Assembly: GCA_946902985.2 (NCBI GenBank)
Contig: OX336393.1
Span: 46,019,131-46,083,130, forward strand
Length of the DNA stretch: 64,000 nt
Source of the DNA: Meconema thalassinum
Taxonomy: Eukaryota; Arthropoda; Insecta; Orthoptera; Tettigoniidae
Reading direction: 5' to 3'
Shown here: positions 44,201-54,525 of the stretch, one piece after another
Layout of the letters: each line of letters starts with the position of its first letter
Numbering within the stretch: the stretch's first letter is position 1
The notes under the pieces: model-generated
Databases searched by the model: none
Told to the model about the DNA's origin: nothing
The model's input: the letters and a program-made list of their open reading frames with translations, nothing else
Program-made: the position numbers and the translations under genes

Positions 44201-44505
44201 CATTTGAAAATTAACAGTTAATAACAAAACAGTGTAGAACATAATCACTTAAAAAACTCGCTTACGGTAGAAGTTACTGATACAAAAAGATTTCGAACAC
44301 ATTACAATTAAAGTACAAACAATAAAAACCGCAACACTACACAAGACTAACGGAATAAACAATATAATTAGTAAAAATCTTTATAAAGTTCAATTGAAAA
44401 CTCCCGTGACTCACTAAGTGAGCAGGACTTGATGATGTTCACTTGAACACCGAAACTAGTCATCCAATTTAGTTCCCCATTTTGCAAGAAGTGTTTTATT
44501 AAGTG
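44201..44505. other. No gene recognised
   Basis: AT-rich spacer between the end of family D and the foldback MITE. Confidence 0.35.
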
Positions 44506-45094
44506 AGTCGTCAAGTTACAAAACTCGTTTAACCCACTTGTGAATAAGAATCATTTTCATGAGAAACGTTTCTCTGGACTTTGCCTCACGTATCTTTTGT
44601 GTTTGTTGTTTTATACATTTTGTTTTGTGTTTTTGGTTTTTGGTTTTGTGTTTGTTTTGTGCTTTTACATTTTTGAATTTTGATTTTTGCTTTATGTTTT
44701 TTGTTTTTTGTTTTGTGCTTTTGCTTTGTTTTTGAATTTTGCTTCGTCTTTTTTATTTTGGTTACCGTATGTGTTTGTTTTGTGCTTTTTCTGTTTTTGA
44801 ATTTTGCTTTTTGCTTTGTGTTTCTTTTTTGTTTTCTGCTTTTGCTTTCGTTTTTGAATTTTGCTTTTGCTTTTTGCTTCGTTTTTTTTGTTTTATGTTT
44901 GTTTTCTGGAAAATAAAAATAAAACAAAACAAAATAAAACAAAATAAAATAAAACAAAGTAAAACAAAACAAAATTGAAAAAAATAACAAATCAAAATAA
45001 AATAAAATAAAATAAAATAAAATATTAAATAAATAATTTTACGACATGCTCCTTATTCACAAGTGGACTAAACGAGTTTTGCAACTGGGCGACT
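44506..45094. mobile_element. Family F MITE with about 50-bp terminal inverted repeats
   Basis: The left end AGTCGTCAAGTTACAAAACT and the right end AGTTTTGCAACTGGGCGACT are mirror images. Both are followed inward by CGTTTA, then CCACTTGTGAATAAG. The core is a T-rich low-complexity stretch, inverted relative to the A-rich core at 22.7-23.1 kb. No target duplication is clear. Open frames on both strands in the core come from its composition. Confidence 0.75.
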
Positions 45095-45477
45095 GAAGTG
45101 TGTTAATAATTCCTGTATTTATTTCAGGCAGTAGGATGTTATTTATAGCTCCCCGCCCAATCTAATTCGGCTCACTCGTGTTGACCGACTGAAAAGCTTC
45201 TTCTAATTGACTGTCCTTCTCCTTCATTGTTCAGTTTTAACATTTAACTATTCCTAGTTAACAAAAGTTAATTTTTTATATTTTAGATGAAATTTATACA
45301 TTTATCAGACATTTCCGTAATAATTTCTAAGCATACAGAGAATACAAATATTTTGAAACCTCTAAATGCCTGTTTTAACAATTTAAACTAAACTGTGTTC
45401 CATATCTTTCTCTAAGCATTTTACTTATGTAATTTTTGTGTTTTTAATAAGTATTTTTAATTTTTTTAATGTAATTT
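45095..45477. other. No gene recognised
   Basis: AT-rich spacer ahead of the LINE-3 remnant; may include its decayed upstream part. Confidence 0.3.
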
Positions 45478-46225
45478 ATGCCAACAAAAGAGGCTAAGAT
45501 AAGTAAAGTTGTAAGTTTCAAGTACCTTGGTCAGGTAATCCAACCTAACGGATTCGACAAAGAAGGAAATAATGAGAGAGCCAGGAAAATGGAGCTTTCT
45601 TTCCACGTTACGAAACACACATACAACAAGAAGGCGATTTCTATTCCAAACTACGACAATATCAAACAGTAATTCAACCAGAGTGCCTGTATGCTTGGGA
45701 ATACCTAGGACCAACAACTAAAAAGACATTGACAAAATTGAAAGAAAAGAAAGACGACAAATTTTAAGAAAATTTTTCGGACAAAAAAAAATTGTGCTGA
45801 CACATACCGATTACGCAGTAACAAAAGAAGTATATAAACATGGAGCAGAATCTCAGATACCATACGAAAACGAAGGGTTACATTCTAAGGACATGTTTCA
45901 AGAATGCCTGACGATAGACTCACTAAGAAAACTTTTAACCACTTCAACAAGCCCAATAGAAAAGGCAAATCTTATGAAAAATGGTTTGCTAACACCAAGA
46001 AGGATCTACAAAAAATGATCATCACTGATCAGAACACTTTCAGAAATAAGATTCACACATTTGAGGGGTTCCTAGAGCGAAAAACAGCGACCAAGAAAGC
46101 ACAACTTTGGACAGCTGAAAAGAAAGAAGCTGTGATCAAGAGAATGAAGGAATACTGACGCCAAAGAGAACTGGAAGCATGAAGAGTTATTTACGTGGTC
46201 CTTGGTTAGCCACAATCGATTATGA
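45478..46225 (+). pseudogene. LINE-3 copy 2: decayed RT C-terminal region
   Basis: Resembles the 19.5-20.3 kb copy without its RT core. VVSFKYLGQVIQPNG matches KFKYLGEWIEPN, and KMELSFHVTKHTYNKKAI matches KMEMAYHLTKDIYKTRSM. The C-terminal FLERKTATKKAQLWTAEKKEAVIKRMKEY matches KTGKKWTEERKEAHRRRMREY. The reading frame changes several times between 45670 and 45900. The 3' end CGTGGTCCTTGGTTAGCC corresponds to the LINE-3 tail. A mariner element has landed just downstream. Confidence 0.78.
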
Positions 46226-46247
46226 TGATAATTTATTTGTGTGCATA

Positions 46248-47068
46248 AGGTGCGTTCATAAGGTAACGAGCCGGAGGGTGGAATGCGCAAACCGATGACG
46301 ACATCGGCTAATCGTGGAGTGTGTAACGAGGTGTGGTTCTAACCGGAGCGTGGAAGGTCACAGCCCGTCGCTACAGGGCACGCGTGCACGTCACGTGACG
46401 ATACAAAGCGAGCAGCAGCATGCATCAATCGTCCAACGCTGCTAGTCGCATTGCAAACAGTGACATGGAGGCGTCAAACGAAGAGCAAAGAGGTGTTGTT
46501 CGGTTTCTGACAGCGGAAGGAGTAGGGGGAACGGACATTCATCGCCGAATGTCACAAGTGTACGGCGAACACTGCATGACCCTTGCAAGGGTCAAGGCGT
46601 GGCACAAGCGCTTCAGGGAAGGACGGGTGTCGTTAGCCGATGATGCCCGGTCTGGGGCACCCCCCTGCATTACCGATGACAACGTCCAGATGGTTGTTGC
46701 ACTCATTACCCAGGACCGCTGAGTGACAGTGAATGCCATAGCCGCCGTCGGAAGTATGCACACCATCATGAAGGAACGACTGCACTTGCGCAAAGTGTGT
46801 GCCCAATAGGTGCCCCACAGTCTTCAACCACACAAGGATGCATGGCCCACTGTATTGGTCATCTGCAGCGCTATGCGAGGGAAGGGAATGGGTTCCTGAC
46901 ACGTGTTGAGGCTGGAAATGAGTCATGGTGTCATCACTTCGAACCAGAACCCAAACGACAAAGCCTCCAGTGGAAGCATCCAGGGTCACCACCGCCCAAA
47001 AAGAGGCAAGGCCATCCACACGAGTGCAAGAAAGGTATCCTCCGGCTCGTTACGTTTTGAACGCACCT
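46248..47068 (+). mobile_element. Mariner element, complete ends, internally deleted
   Basis: The inverted repeats (AGGTGCGTTCA... with GTAACGAGCCGGAGG on both sides, about 30 bp, a few mismatches) are flanked by TA (46246-46247, 47069-47070). At 821 bp it is much shorter than the usual 1.3 kb, because the 3' half of the gene is missing. Confidence 0.92.
46420..47055 (+). pseudogene. Mariner transposase fragment, catalytic domain mostly deleted
   Basis: The N-terminal DNA-binding part is well kept: NEEQRGVVRFLTAEGVGGTD, RRMSQVYGEHCMTLARVKAW and ARSGAPP, the paired helix-turn-helix of the family. In-frame stops follow at 46720-46722 (after LITQDR) and after KVCAQ. A frame change then leads to HCIGHLQRYAREGNGFLTRV and ESWCHHFEPE. 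The first catalytic Asp, normally in the GDESW context, is Asn here (GNESW). The gene then jumps to the right inverted repeat, so the second and third catalytic residues are gone. Confidence 0.9.
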
Positions 47069-47070
47069 TA

Positions 47071-47625
47071 TATATTTTAGTTTTCGTGTGAATTTAGACC
47101 AGAGAGTTTGGAAGTCTTTTATCACTGATTCTCCACTCTTGAACTATTCAAAGATTCGTGGACAATTGATTGAAATCACCTGATTTAGAAGATACTTTCC
47201 AAAGTCAATGAAAAAGAGGAAAAACGGACCAAGCTCAGGTGTCGCTCAGAACCTCTAATTTAGGAAATTTCCTGAATGGAAAACATTGCTAAGTAACACA
47301 TTAGAAATAAAATAAAATGATTTTGAATAAAATATTCTTTATTTGAGTCTAATAATGTGCTCACCTCTGTACATGTTAACAGTAGTAACCTAATACAGTG
47401 TGAACCAGAACTCCACCGACAAAGTGTCGGAGGATGCTCAGGGACGATATGGTGTCCCGTGGTCTCAGATGGCTCATTATACAGAGTGATGCAACAACTC
47501 ACCTTACAGTTATGGCATTACTCTGTGTTGTGTCTTGGTTATTGCATATTACAGGGTTTATCACTGTTGTGTAGGCATTTTCACACAAGCAAGGAAAATT
47601 GGGGCCAACTATCCTCTTATATTAA
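47071..47625. other. No gene recognised
   Basis: Contains scraps resembling family D (AACGGACCAAGCTCAGG, GGTGTCCCGTGGTCTC). Otherwise featureless. Confidence 0.4.
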
Positions 47626-47644
47626 CAATAATAATGATAATAAA
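47626..47644. repeat. Short (TAA)n-like run at 5' junction of LINE-4a
   Basis: AACAATAATAATGATAATAA immediately before the truncated LINE-4a. Confidence 0.75.
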
Positions 47645-48473
47645 ATGTTGATATAACTGCGTCAAACTACTGGCTCACTTCAGGACAGATCTTCCCAGAA
47701 ACTGAAGGTTTTATGCTAGCAATTCAAGACCAAATCATCCCTACAAGGAACTACCTCAAGTTCGTTGTAAAAGATCCTGCTGCACCAGATGATAAGTGCC
47801 GCTACGGCTGTCAACAGTCAGAAACTAGACAGCATATTACATCTGCATGTAGATATTTCCTGGCGACGGAGCACAAACAAAGGCATGATGCAGTTGCTAA
47901 ACTCTTGTATCAGGAGTTGGCTGATAAGTTTCAGCTTCTAAAAGGAAAGAAAGTTCCGTACCACCAATATCAGCCAGAGTGTGTTCTTGAAAACAAGGAA
48001 TACAAGTTGTATTGGGACCGAACTATTTTGACTGATCAATCGGTATCACAAAACAGGCCGGATCTGGTGGTTATCAACCAGAAAACTAAGCAAACTACCT
48101 TGATTGATGTTGCGATTCCTAACAACAAGAATATTCAGTCAAAACTCATAGAAAATATCAGCAAATACAGCGAGTTGGTCGACCCTATCAAGAGACAATG
48201 GCATGTACAGCAGGTAAAGGCCATACCTATCATTGTCTCAAGTACGGGCGTGATCCCAAGTACCTTGCTCCAAGGCCTTAAAGAACTGGATCTGGATACT
48301 CGGCTGTACAAACTAATGCAGAAGGCAGTAGTTCTATCAACAACCAGAATCATTCGGAAGTTCATGGGTAGCGAAATTCCAGCTTAGAAGTAGCTGTTTC
48401 AGTAACTATACTTTGGTACCCTGAAGCCCGTATAGCTACATTGTAATGTACCAGAAATGTGTTATATGTACTG

Positions 48474-48474
<1 letters not shown>
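47645..48474 (+). mobile_element. LINE-4a: R4/Dong-like LINE, 5'-truncated, between TAA repeats
   Basis: 830 bp bounded on the left by an imperfect TAA run and on the right by a clean (TAA)n. It contains only the C-terminal endonuclease part of the ORF and a short 3' UTR. TAA microsatellites are the known target of Dong-type elements. Confidence 0.75.
47665..48387 (+). pseudogene. C-terminal region of R2/R4-type LINE protein (zinc knuckle and restriction-like endonuclease), open frame
   Basis: Would nick the target DNA for target-primed reverse transcription. The frame is open from the truncation point (NYWLTSGQIFPETEGFMLAI) to the stop at 48385-48387. It has a CCHC knuckle, CRYGCQQSETRQHITSAC (C-x3-C-x7-H-x4-C). 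A restriction-like endonuclease core follows: RPDLVVINQ, then TLIDVAIPNN, the P-D...D pattern of R2-group enzymes. ECVLENKEYKLYWDR and IIVSSTGVIPSTL follow the same order in LINE-4b. About 240 codons; the RT is missing. The coding part is undamaged, unlike LINE-4b. Confidence 0.82.

Positions 48475-48508
<34 letters not shown>
48475..48508. repeat. (TAA)n microsatellite between two LINE-4 elements
   Basis: Eleven perfect TAA/ATA units. It serves as 3' flank of LINE-4a and 5' flank of LINE-4b. Confidence 0.95.
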
Positions 48509-48510
<2 letters not shown>

Positions 48511-51500
48511 TGACCTTTATTGATTACAAGAAATCTTTTGATTCAGTGCCACATTCCTGGTTAATCCAAACCCTGAAGATATATAAAGTTGATCCTGCCA
48601 TCATTATAAGTCTGCAACATTATGATGTCTCATTGGGGGACCATTTTAATAATGTCTACTGGAGACACATGTATGGAATCGGGATTTATTCAAATCAAAA
48701 GAGGTATCTTTCAGGGTGGCAGCTTGAGCTATGGTTCTGTTTGGCGCTCAATCCGCTATCATCATTGCTGAACAATGCAAAGTGTGGTTTTCCAATTAAG
48801 CAGCATGGTATAGTGAAATACAAAATTTCTCATTTGATGTACATGGATGACATTAAACTATATGCATCCTCTGAGAAACACATCGACAATCTAATTGCAA
48901 TAACTGCTTAATTTTTTTCTGATAATGGAATGTCCTTCGGATTAGATAAGTGTCGCACCCTCACCATTCGGCGTGGAAAATTAGAGGCCCGAGCATTTCA
49001 ACTTGATGACGGTTGTTTCATAAAGCCTCTGGAAGGTAATGGGACCTACAAATATCTCGGTCTCCTGCATTCTAATCGAATTGATCATAAAGGTATTAAA
49101 GATAGAACCATAGCTATCTACAATCAACGCCTTAACACGATTTTAAAATCAATGTTGAATGGAAATAACACCTTTAAGGGACACTGGGACTGAAATTTTC
49201 AAATTCTATATAAACTGAGGTACAGCTTTGAAATTTTATATGGTTATGAATAGTCATATTATTAACCACTGTGGGAAACGTGAGCATTGTAAGTTGATTA
49301 GTTCTCCAGATATTAATTATTTTGTACATTTATTGTGCTAATTATTCAAGTTTTATAAAGGTCAGCCGCGTTAAAAAAAACAAGATAGTGTAACTTTTAG
49401 GTAATATTCTGTTGCACTATAACAATTGGAAGAAACCTACGGATCCGATTTTGAATTGCATTAATGAGGGCCAAGAAATTAATTTTTTTCCATATCCAAG
49501 TTTTTTTCTACAAAAAAATCGTATTTTTTCCAGTTTGAATTTTTTTTGCAGCTATACCAAAAGTGCAATCTAAAAAACGATCCGCAGGTTTATAGTCATT
49601 GCAATGAAGATAATAAATTCCCATTTTGAAAGCAATATCATAAGATTTATGACGCGAGTAACATTTTGAATGCCTGAAAAAGTGAATCAGAGAAAACAGC
49701 AATTTTCTAAAATGATGCACAATTTACAAGGTTTCAGCTTACCAATGACATTAGGATTGTCCTACAGCATAGGTGACACCCTCCTTCTTCTGTTTTGCAG
49801 CCTCCTCCTTCATTTCCGTCAGTTTCACCTTCCGTCGACATGCCTTTCACTTCTCCAATTATGACCGCGGACTTACATACTTCCTGCGACTGACACATCT
49901 TTCAAGTGTTTGTGCTGTGACATGAGATACTGAAGTTAGTCTTATTCCTGATTTCAACTCTGTTGTTGCACTACACCCCATGTTGAATTCTGCTACAGAA
50001 TTACTAACAGCAATTTCAAGTATCTTCCGTGAAATAAAAATCTCCTTTGGTCACTTCCTCCAGATAACAGAACGCAGTGACTCATTCTGATTTTCAGTAG
50101 CACCACGGATGCATCTGGATAGTAGCTCATCTGATGCCAGCCTTTGATAAACAGGCATAATCTTGACAACTAAGGGTTCATAAAGTTCTACAGCCATTTT
50201 GTCATGACTCTGTGGTGTTTTACCAGCTGCGATACTTCGATTGTAGAAACACCAAGACTCAGAACCTTCAGGACACTTACTGTGCTGGGGCGTTTAAAGG
50301 ACACACCGTGCATTTTAAAGCTACGCCAGGGCTTTAAAAATGGCGGAATTCGGATAAAAACACTGCTATATGATCCGCAGGGGATAGGGGTGTATTAATA
50401 TGGAAAAAACCGAAAATCGACATTTTCCACAAATTTCACTAAAATTTCAGTCCCAGTGTCCCTTAAGGCTATTAATACCTATGCTATTCCTGCTCTGACA
50501 TACACTTTCGGTATTATCGAATGGACGCAAACTGACTTGGAGAACATCCTAATTAGGACACGTACCATCTTAACAAAACACAGATGTCTCCACCCTAAGT
50601 CAGCTGTTGAGCGATTGACAATCCCGCGTCAAAGAGGTGGACGAGGGCTCACGGACATTATCCAATTGCATGCAAGGCAAGTGAGGAACCTTCAGAGATA
50701 CTTTCTGGGCAGGCATGACTCTCCCATACATCAAGCCACTGTGAGGCAGATGACAAGTTCACACCACTGGATCTTCTTCACGTAAGGGGTATACAGTTAG
50801 CCACTGATGAGGAATGTTCAGCCATCAAGCTTCAGCAGTGGACGCAGAAAGCTCTGCACTGTCGTCATCCGTATGATCTCAACCAGAGACATGTCGACAT
50901 TGATGCGTCGAACAGCTGGTTGACTCATGTGGACCAATTCACTGAGACTAAAAGATTCATGGTTGCAATCCAGGATCAAGTTGTGGCTACCAAAAACTAT
51001 CTTAAATATATAGTTAAGGCAAAAAATGCCGAAGATGACAACTAGAACAGGAAACAATTCAACATATCACAGGAGGCTGCCAAGCATCTCCTGTACCGAT
51101 TACATGAAAAGGCACAACCAAGTGGCCAAGATAATGCACCTACAACTTGCTCAAAAGCACTTATTATCTGAAAATGCTTTGCCTTACTATCAGTATGTTC
51201 CTGACGCGGTTTGGAAAATCCTAGTCACAAGTTGTTATGGGACCGATCAGTTATTAATGATAAAACCATACCAGCAAGCCGGCCAGATATCGTTCTTGTG
51301 GACAAGATGCAGAAGAGAACCTTCCTCATTGATATTTCAGTGCCCAATTCCCATAATCTGCAACAAACCTACTGTGATAAGATCACCAAATATCTGCCCT
51401 TTGCTGAGGAAATACGGCAAATGTGGAGACAGGAAAGTGTAGTGGTTCTGTCCATAGTAATTTCTTATACCGGCATCATCCCCAAATCATTGGCTCGCAA

Positions 51501-51606
51501 TCTACAAATATTGGGAATACCTCCTGGTCTACATATCACCATCCAGAAGGCCGTCATCTTGGAGACCTGTTCCATTGTTCGATCGTTTCTCAATGTGCCA
51601 CCTTAA
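48509..51606 (+). pseudogene. R4/Dong-like LINE protein: RT, CCHC remnant, restriction-like endonuclease; several lesions
   Basis: RT motifs: TFIDYKKSFDSVPHSWL, WFCLALNPLSSLLN and catalytic HLMYMDDIKLYA. The linker SFGLDKCRTLTIRRG and TYKYLGLLHSNRID follow. The frame stops at 48909-48911 (TAA) and continues in phase to the TTAA insertion. Deleting that insertion plus one TTAA rejoins NNTFK with AINTYAIPALTYTFG in the same frame. A frameshift near 50770 precedes LDLLHVRGIQLATDEEC. Another near 51030 damages the zinc knuckle (IQHITGGC is in a third frame). The endonuclease is intact (51211-51606): SRPDIVLVDK, FLIDISVPNSHN and VISYTGIIPKSLA. It aligns with LINE-4a throughout the shared part. Confidence 0.85.
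49178..50462. mobile_element. TTAA-flanked DNA element with 22-bp perfect inverted repeats
   Basis: The ends read GGGACACTGGGACTGA... inward on both sides, 22 bp identical, with TTAA at 49174-49177 and 50463-50466. The 1,285-bp AT-rich interior encodes no recognisable transposase; an open frame of 70 codons on the minus strand has no motif. The TTAA target suggests a piggyBac-mobilised non-autonomous element. The ends begin GGG rather than the CCC of the piggyBac copy at 40.6 kb, so the partner is a different transposase. Confidence 0.9.
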
Positions 51607-51684
51607 GAGAACTTGCCATACCGTCTTGCAAACAAGCCGACGATATGTTGATATGTCCCACTTATGTGGTGAAATGAATGTGAT

Positions 51685-51701
51685 AACAATAATAATAATA
51701 T
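51685..51701. repeat. (TAA)n run between LINE-4b and SINE-6
   Basis: AACAATAATAATAAT shared as the 3' boundary of the LINE and the 3' boundary of the inverted SINE. Confidence 0.85.
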
Positions 51702-52252
51702 CGTCTGGCCTCGGGTGTCCAGAGGGCAGCTTGCATGTCGAAATTTGTTGATCCTTGGAGCGCTATGAAAGTGAAGAAAGTTAGATATCTAAGCTCCTTG
51801 ACACTATAGCGCTTTCTAGTAGAGAAAGGAGGAACTTTTTGTGTTGGAAAATCCCGATATTAATTTTGCCGTTATGAACACTGCCTACTAAACCTCATCC
51901 ACGGAATCTGTGAAGTAGGTTTGCGCATGCCGTCACACAGAGGAAGTTAAAAGAGAATGCTATGGGTGGAGCTTGGTAGCCCAGACGTTGCGAGAGTTGT
52001 TTGACGCCAAGGTCACGCCTCATTGGCCAGTCAGCCGAGTCACTCTTGTGCGCAGACTACGTGTTTTCACACTGGCACTTCGCAGATTGCTTGGACAGAG
52101 TTTAAATTCAAAAGAGTTCTTTAACAACCCAACAACATAAGCCATGCGTGTCGTGGTTTCTGTCACCTTTCAGAAATCACTTACCATGGCCAGGAGCGAA
52201 CCTGCAAGCTTGGGGTAGGTAGACCGACACGATAACCACTCACCACCGCGGT
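51702..52252 (-). mobile_element. SINE-6, full length, tRNA-like head at right
   Basis: On the minus strand the head reads GCGGTGGTGAGTGGTTATCG (A-box region) and GCAGGTTCGCTCC (B box). The body is about 480 bp and the 3' end joins a TAA/TTA microsatellite. The left part matches the truncated copy at 13.5 kb, which abuts a TAA run in the same way. A SINE tailed by this trinucleotide next to LINE-4 raises the question of whether it uses LINE-4 machinery. Confidence 0.75.
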
Positions 52253-52338
52253 AAGCTAACAATGCTCTTGAAAGATAACAATGACCTTTAACACACAACT
52301 GAATTGAGTTCTTCTTCGGCGCAAAGTAATCTAAAAGT

Positions 52339-52547
52339 TTCTTTCTTTCTTCGGCTTTTCCCAATTAATCTGGGTCGCCGGGGCCAAACAGGCTCATTTT
52401 GGTTTTGGCCGGGGATTTAAGACCGGATGCCCTTCCTGACGCCACGTGATATTCCAAGTGAAAATCCACCCCGCTGTCACCGGGATTCGAACCCCGGCCG
52501 TCCGGGTGAAAGACGAGCAGCTAAGCCACTGCGCCATCACGCTCCCC
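52339..52547 (-). mobile_element. SINE-7, complete, 18-bp target duplication
   Basis: Flanked by GCAAAGTAATCTAAAAGT, exact, at 52321-52338 and 52548-52565. On the minus strand the head reads TGATGGCGCAGTGGCTTAGC (A box) and GGGGTTCGAATCCC (B box). The body has CCGGATGCCCTTCCTGACGC-type sequence in common with SINE-3, and the tail is (GAAA)n. 209 bp and nearly undamaged, so recent. Confidence 0.93.
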
Positions 52548-52620
52548 GCAAAGTAATCTAAAAGTAACATCTTAAAATAATATTATTGCGAACTAACAGT
52601 AGGTCTAAAAATCTTAATTA

Positions 52621-53756
52621 AACAAGTAGTTCCGTGAAGAACTATACAGCCTGTGTTCATATATCCTGCTCATGTTAATTGCCTCTATCAACATACAAAA
52701 TTTCAGTTTGAAGGTTGTGATAGATTCGTAGATATTGAGTATCGTCTAAATATTTCAGATGGTCGCCAGTTTGGATTTTTATTTTTGTACTATTGCATGA
52801 AGATTATTGTGTACGTGTGTTAATCAAACATCAATCGCACGATTAGATCACAGGAAGTGAAAACGAGATTTTAAAATTTCGTACAGCTGCCCTCTTGTGA
52901 TTATGCAAACAATTGAAATAAATTAGATGCCAGTGGATTAACATTTGTATAAGCATTTAACGTGCAACGTTTCACGGCACTCGGATAGTTAATTCGCGAG
53001 AAACGTCCATTTAAATATTTATACTTCGCGTCGCCGCCATGTTGGATTTGTGCTCACCAGGTTAACCTATAGGTGAACATATCTTCATAGCCTCTATGAA
53101 CATAAAAAAAAATCAGTTTGATCGCTGTAAAAGATTCATAGATATTGAGAACCGTCTAAATATTTCGGATGGTCGCCATTTTGGATTGTTATATGTATAG
53201 GCCATAGAGTTATGTACCATTAAAGGACAATTATTGCCTAGGTTCATTATTGAAAGTTTCACTTCGATCGTATGATTACGACACAAGAAATAAAAACTTA
53301 CTTTTAAAATTTAGCACAGCCGCCAAATTGAGGTTATGTAAACAATTGAACTAAAATAGATGCCAGTGCATTACAATATGTAAAATCATTTACTGTAACA
53401 CATTTCACTGCGCTCAGAGAGTTAAATCACGAGAAACGTCTATTAAAATATTTCAACGTCGCTTGACCGCCATGTTCGTTTTGGACTTTACAGGTTTATG
53501 AAAGTTACATAGATAAACCTGTCTCAGTACCCTTTATCACCGTATAAAATTTCAGAGTGATATCTTTATTAGTTTCGGAGATATAGATTGTCAGTTAAAT
53601 ATTTCGCACAGCCGCCATGTTGGATTGGTGAGACTCAATGACATTTGAAGGGCACGGACCTGGTCGGCCAGAGTAGTGCTATGATCCTACCGAGTTTCAT
53701 TGTAAAAGCTCCAGCCGTTTAGAAGTTATTAGGGACACACACACACACACACACAC

Positions 53757-53789
<33 letters not shown>

Positions 53790-53850
53790 ACGGACAAAAA
53801 GTGATCTCATAAGCCTATTTTTTTTTTCATAAAATGAAAATAGGCTAAAA
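52621..53850 (-). repeat. HINE-A copy 4, inverted, both ends present
   Basis: Starts AACAAGTAGTTCCGTGAAGA (3' hairpin reversed) and ends with GATCTCATAAGCCTATTTTT and ATGAAAATAGGCTAAAA. An AC/TC microsatellite lies at 53735-53792. The body holds three GCCGCCAT blocks facing the opposite way to copies 1-3. 1,230 bp, the best complete member of family A. Confidence 0.78.
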
Positions 53851-53885
53851 GAAAGAAGGTATATTGGCTTTCACGGCCGGTGAAT

Positions 53886-54152
53886 TAAAACTCAGCAATT
53901 CTTCTAGGTTTGTGCCGTGTCTTGTGTGGGGTTTCACCTAGGACACCAAACTGGCTCATCAGCGGGCTCTTGGTGTCCGCGCCCGGGCCCTCACAAGAAT
54001 AGCGCTTCATAAGAAGGGCGGTAATGCACAGTTCACTACTCCTGTGGGGGTCCGGGCCCAGACATCAAGTGCCCGCTGATGAACCATCTTGGTGTCCTAG
54101 GTGAGACCCCACACAAGACACGGCACAGACCTAGAAAAATTGCTGAGTTTTA
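53886..54152. mobile_element. Family K MITE with inverted repeats of about 115 bp
   Basis: The left arm (TAAAACTCAGCAATT, GTGCCGTGTCTTGTGTGGGG, CCTAGGACACCAA, CTCATCAGCGGGC, GCGCCCGGGCCC) reappears inverted on the right with few changes. The unpaired loop is only about 35 bp, so the whole element can fold back. It is GC-rich compared with its surroundings. One arm alone occurs at 13.07 kb. Confidence 0.82.
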
Positions 54153-54525
54153 TCTTAACTCTACGTGAAATTAATAATTTAAAAATTAATCTTCAGAACC
54201 TAGAGAAAATATTTGGAAAGTTGGTAGACGAGAAAAATAAAATTATTGAAGATTATTAACAAAATGTAAATCCTGGTTAAGAAATTTAAAGAAAATTGAA
54301 TCGAAGATTGAGTAACAATATCTCATACAATTAATTAAAAATTCTACTAAAATTAATTTAATTCTATGAAAATAATGGCATGTAATATAAAGCTGACCTT
54401 TCTGAGTAGCAATCTAAATAGCCTAGCCTACAGTATTTCCTTTATAAAATATTCTTCTTTAGCAGAGGAAAAATAAATAAATACGCATATTGTCTGTTTG
54501 TAGATTATAAATGATCAAATTGTTA
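54153..54525. other. No gene recognised
   Basis: AT-rich spacer, nothing identified. Confidence 0.35.

Larger units (their letters stand above)
48509..51684 (+). mobile_element. LINE-4b: R4/Dong-like LINE, split by a TTAA element
   Basis: Runs from the middle of the RT to the 3' end and stops at AACAATAATAATAATAT. Both ends abut TAA repeats, as in LINE-4a. A 1,285-bp element with TTAA duplication interrupts it; without that the LINE would be about 1.9 kb. Confidence 0.8.

Noticed and set aside
44586..44990. Lys/Gln-rich and Phe-rich open frames on both strands
   Set aside because: Composition artefact of the T-rich core of the family F MITE.
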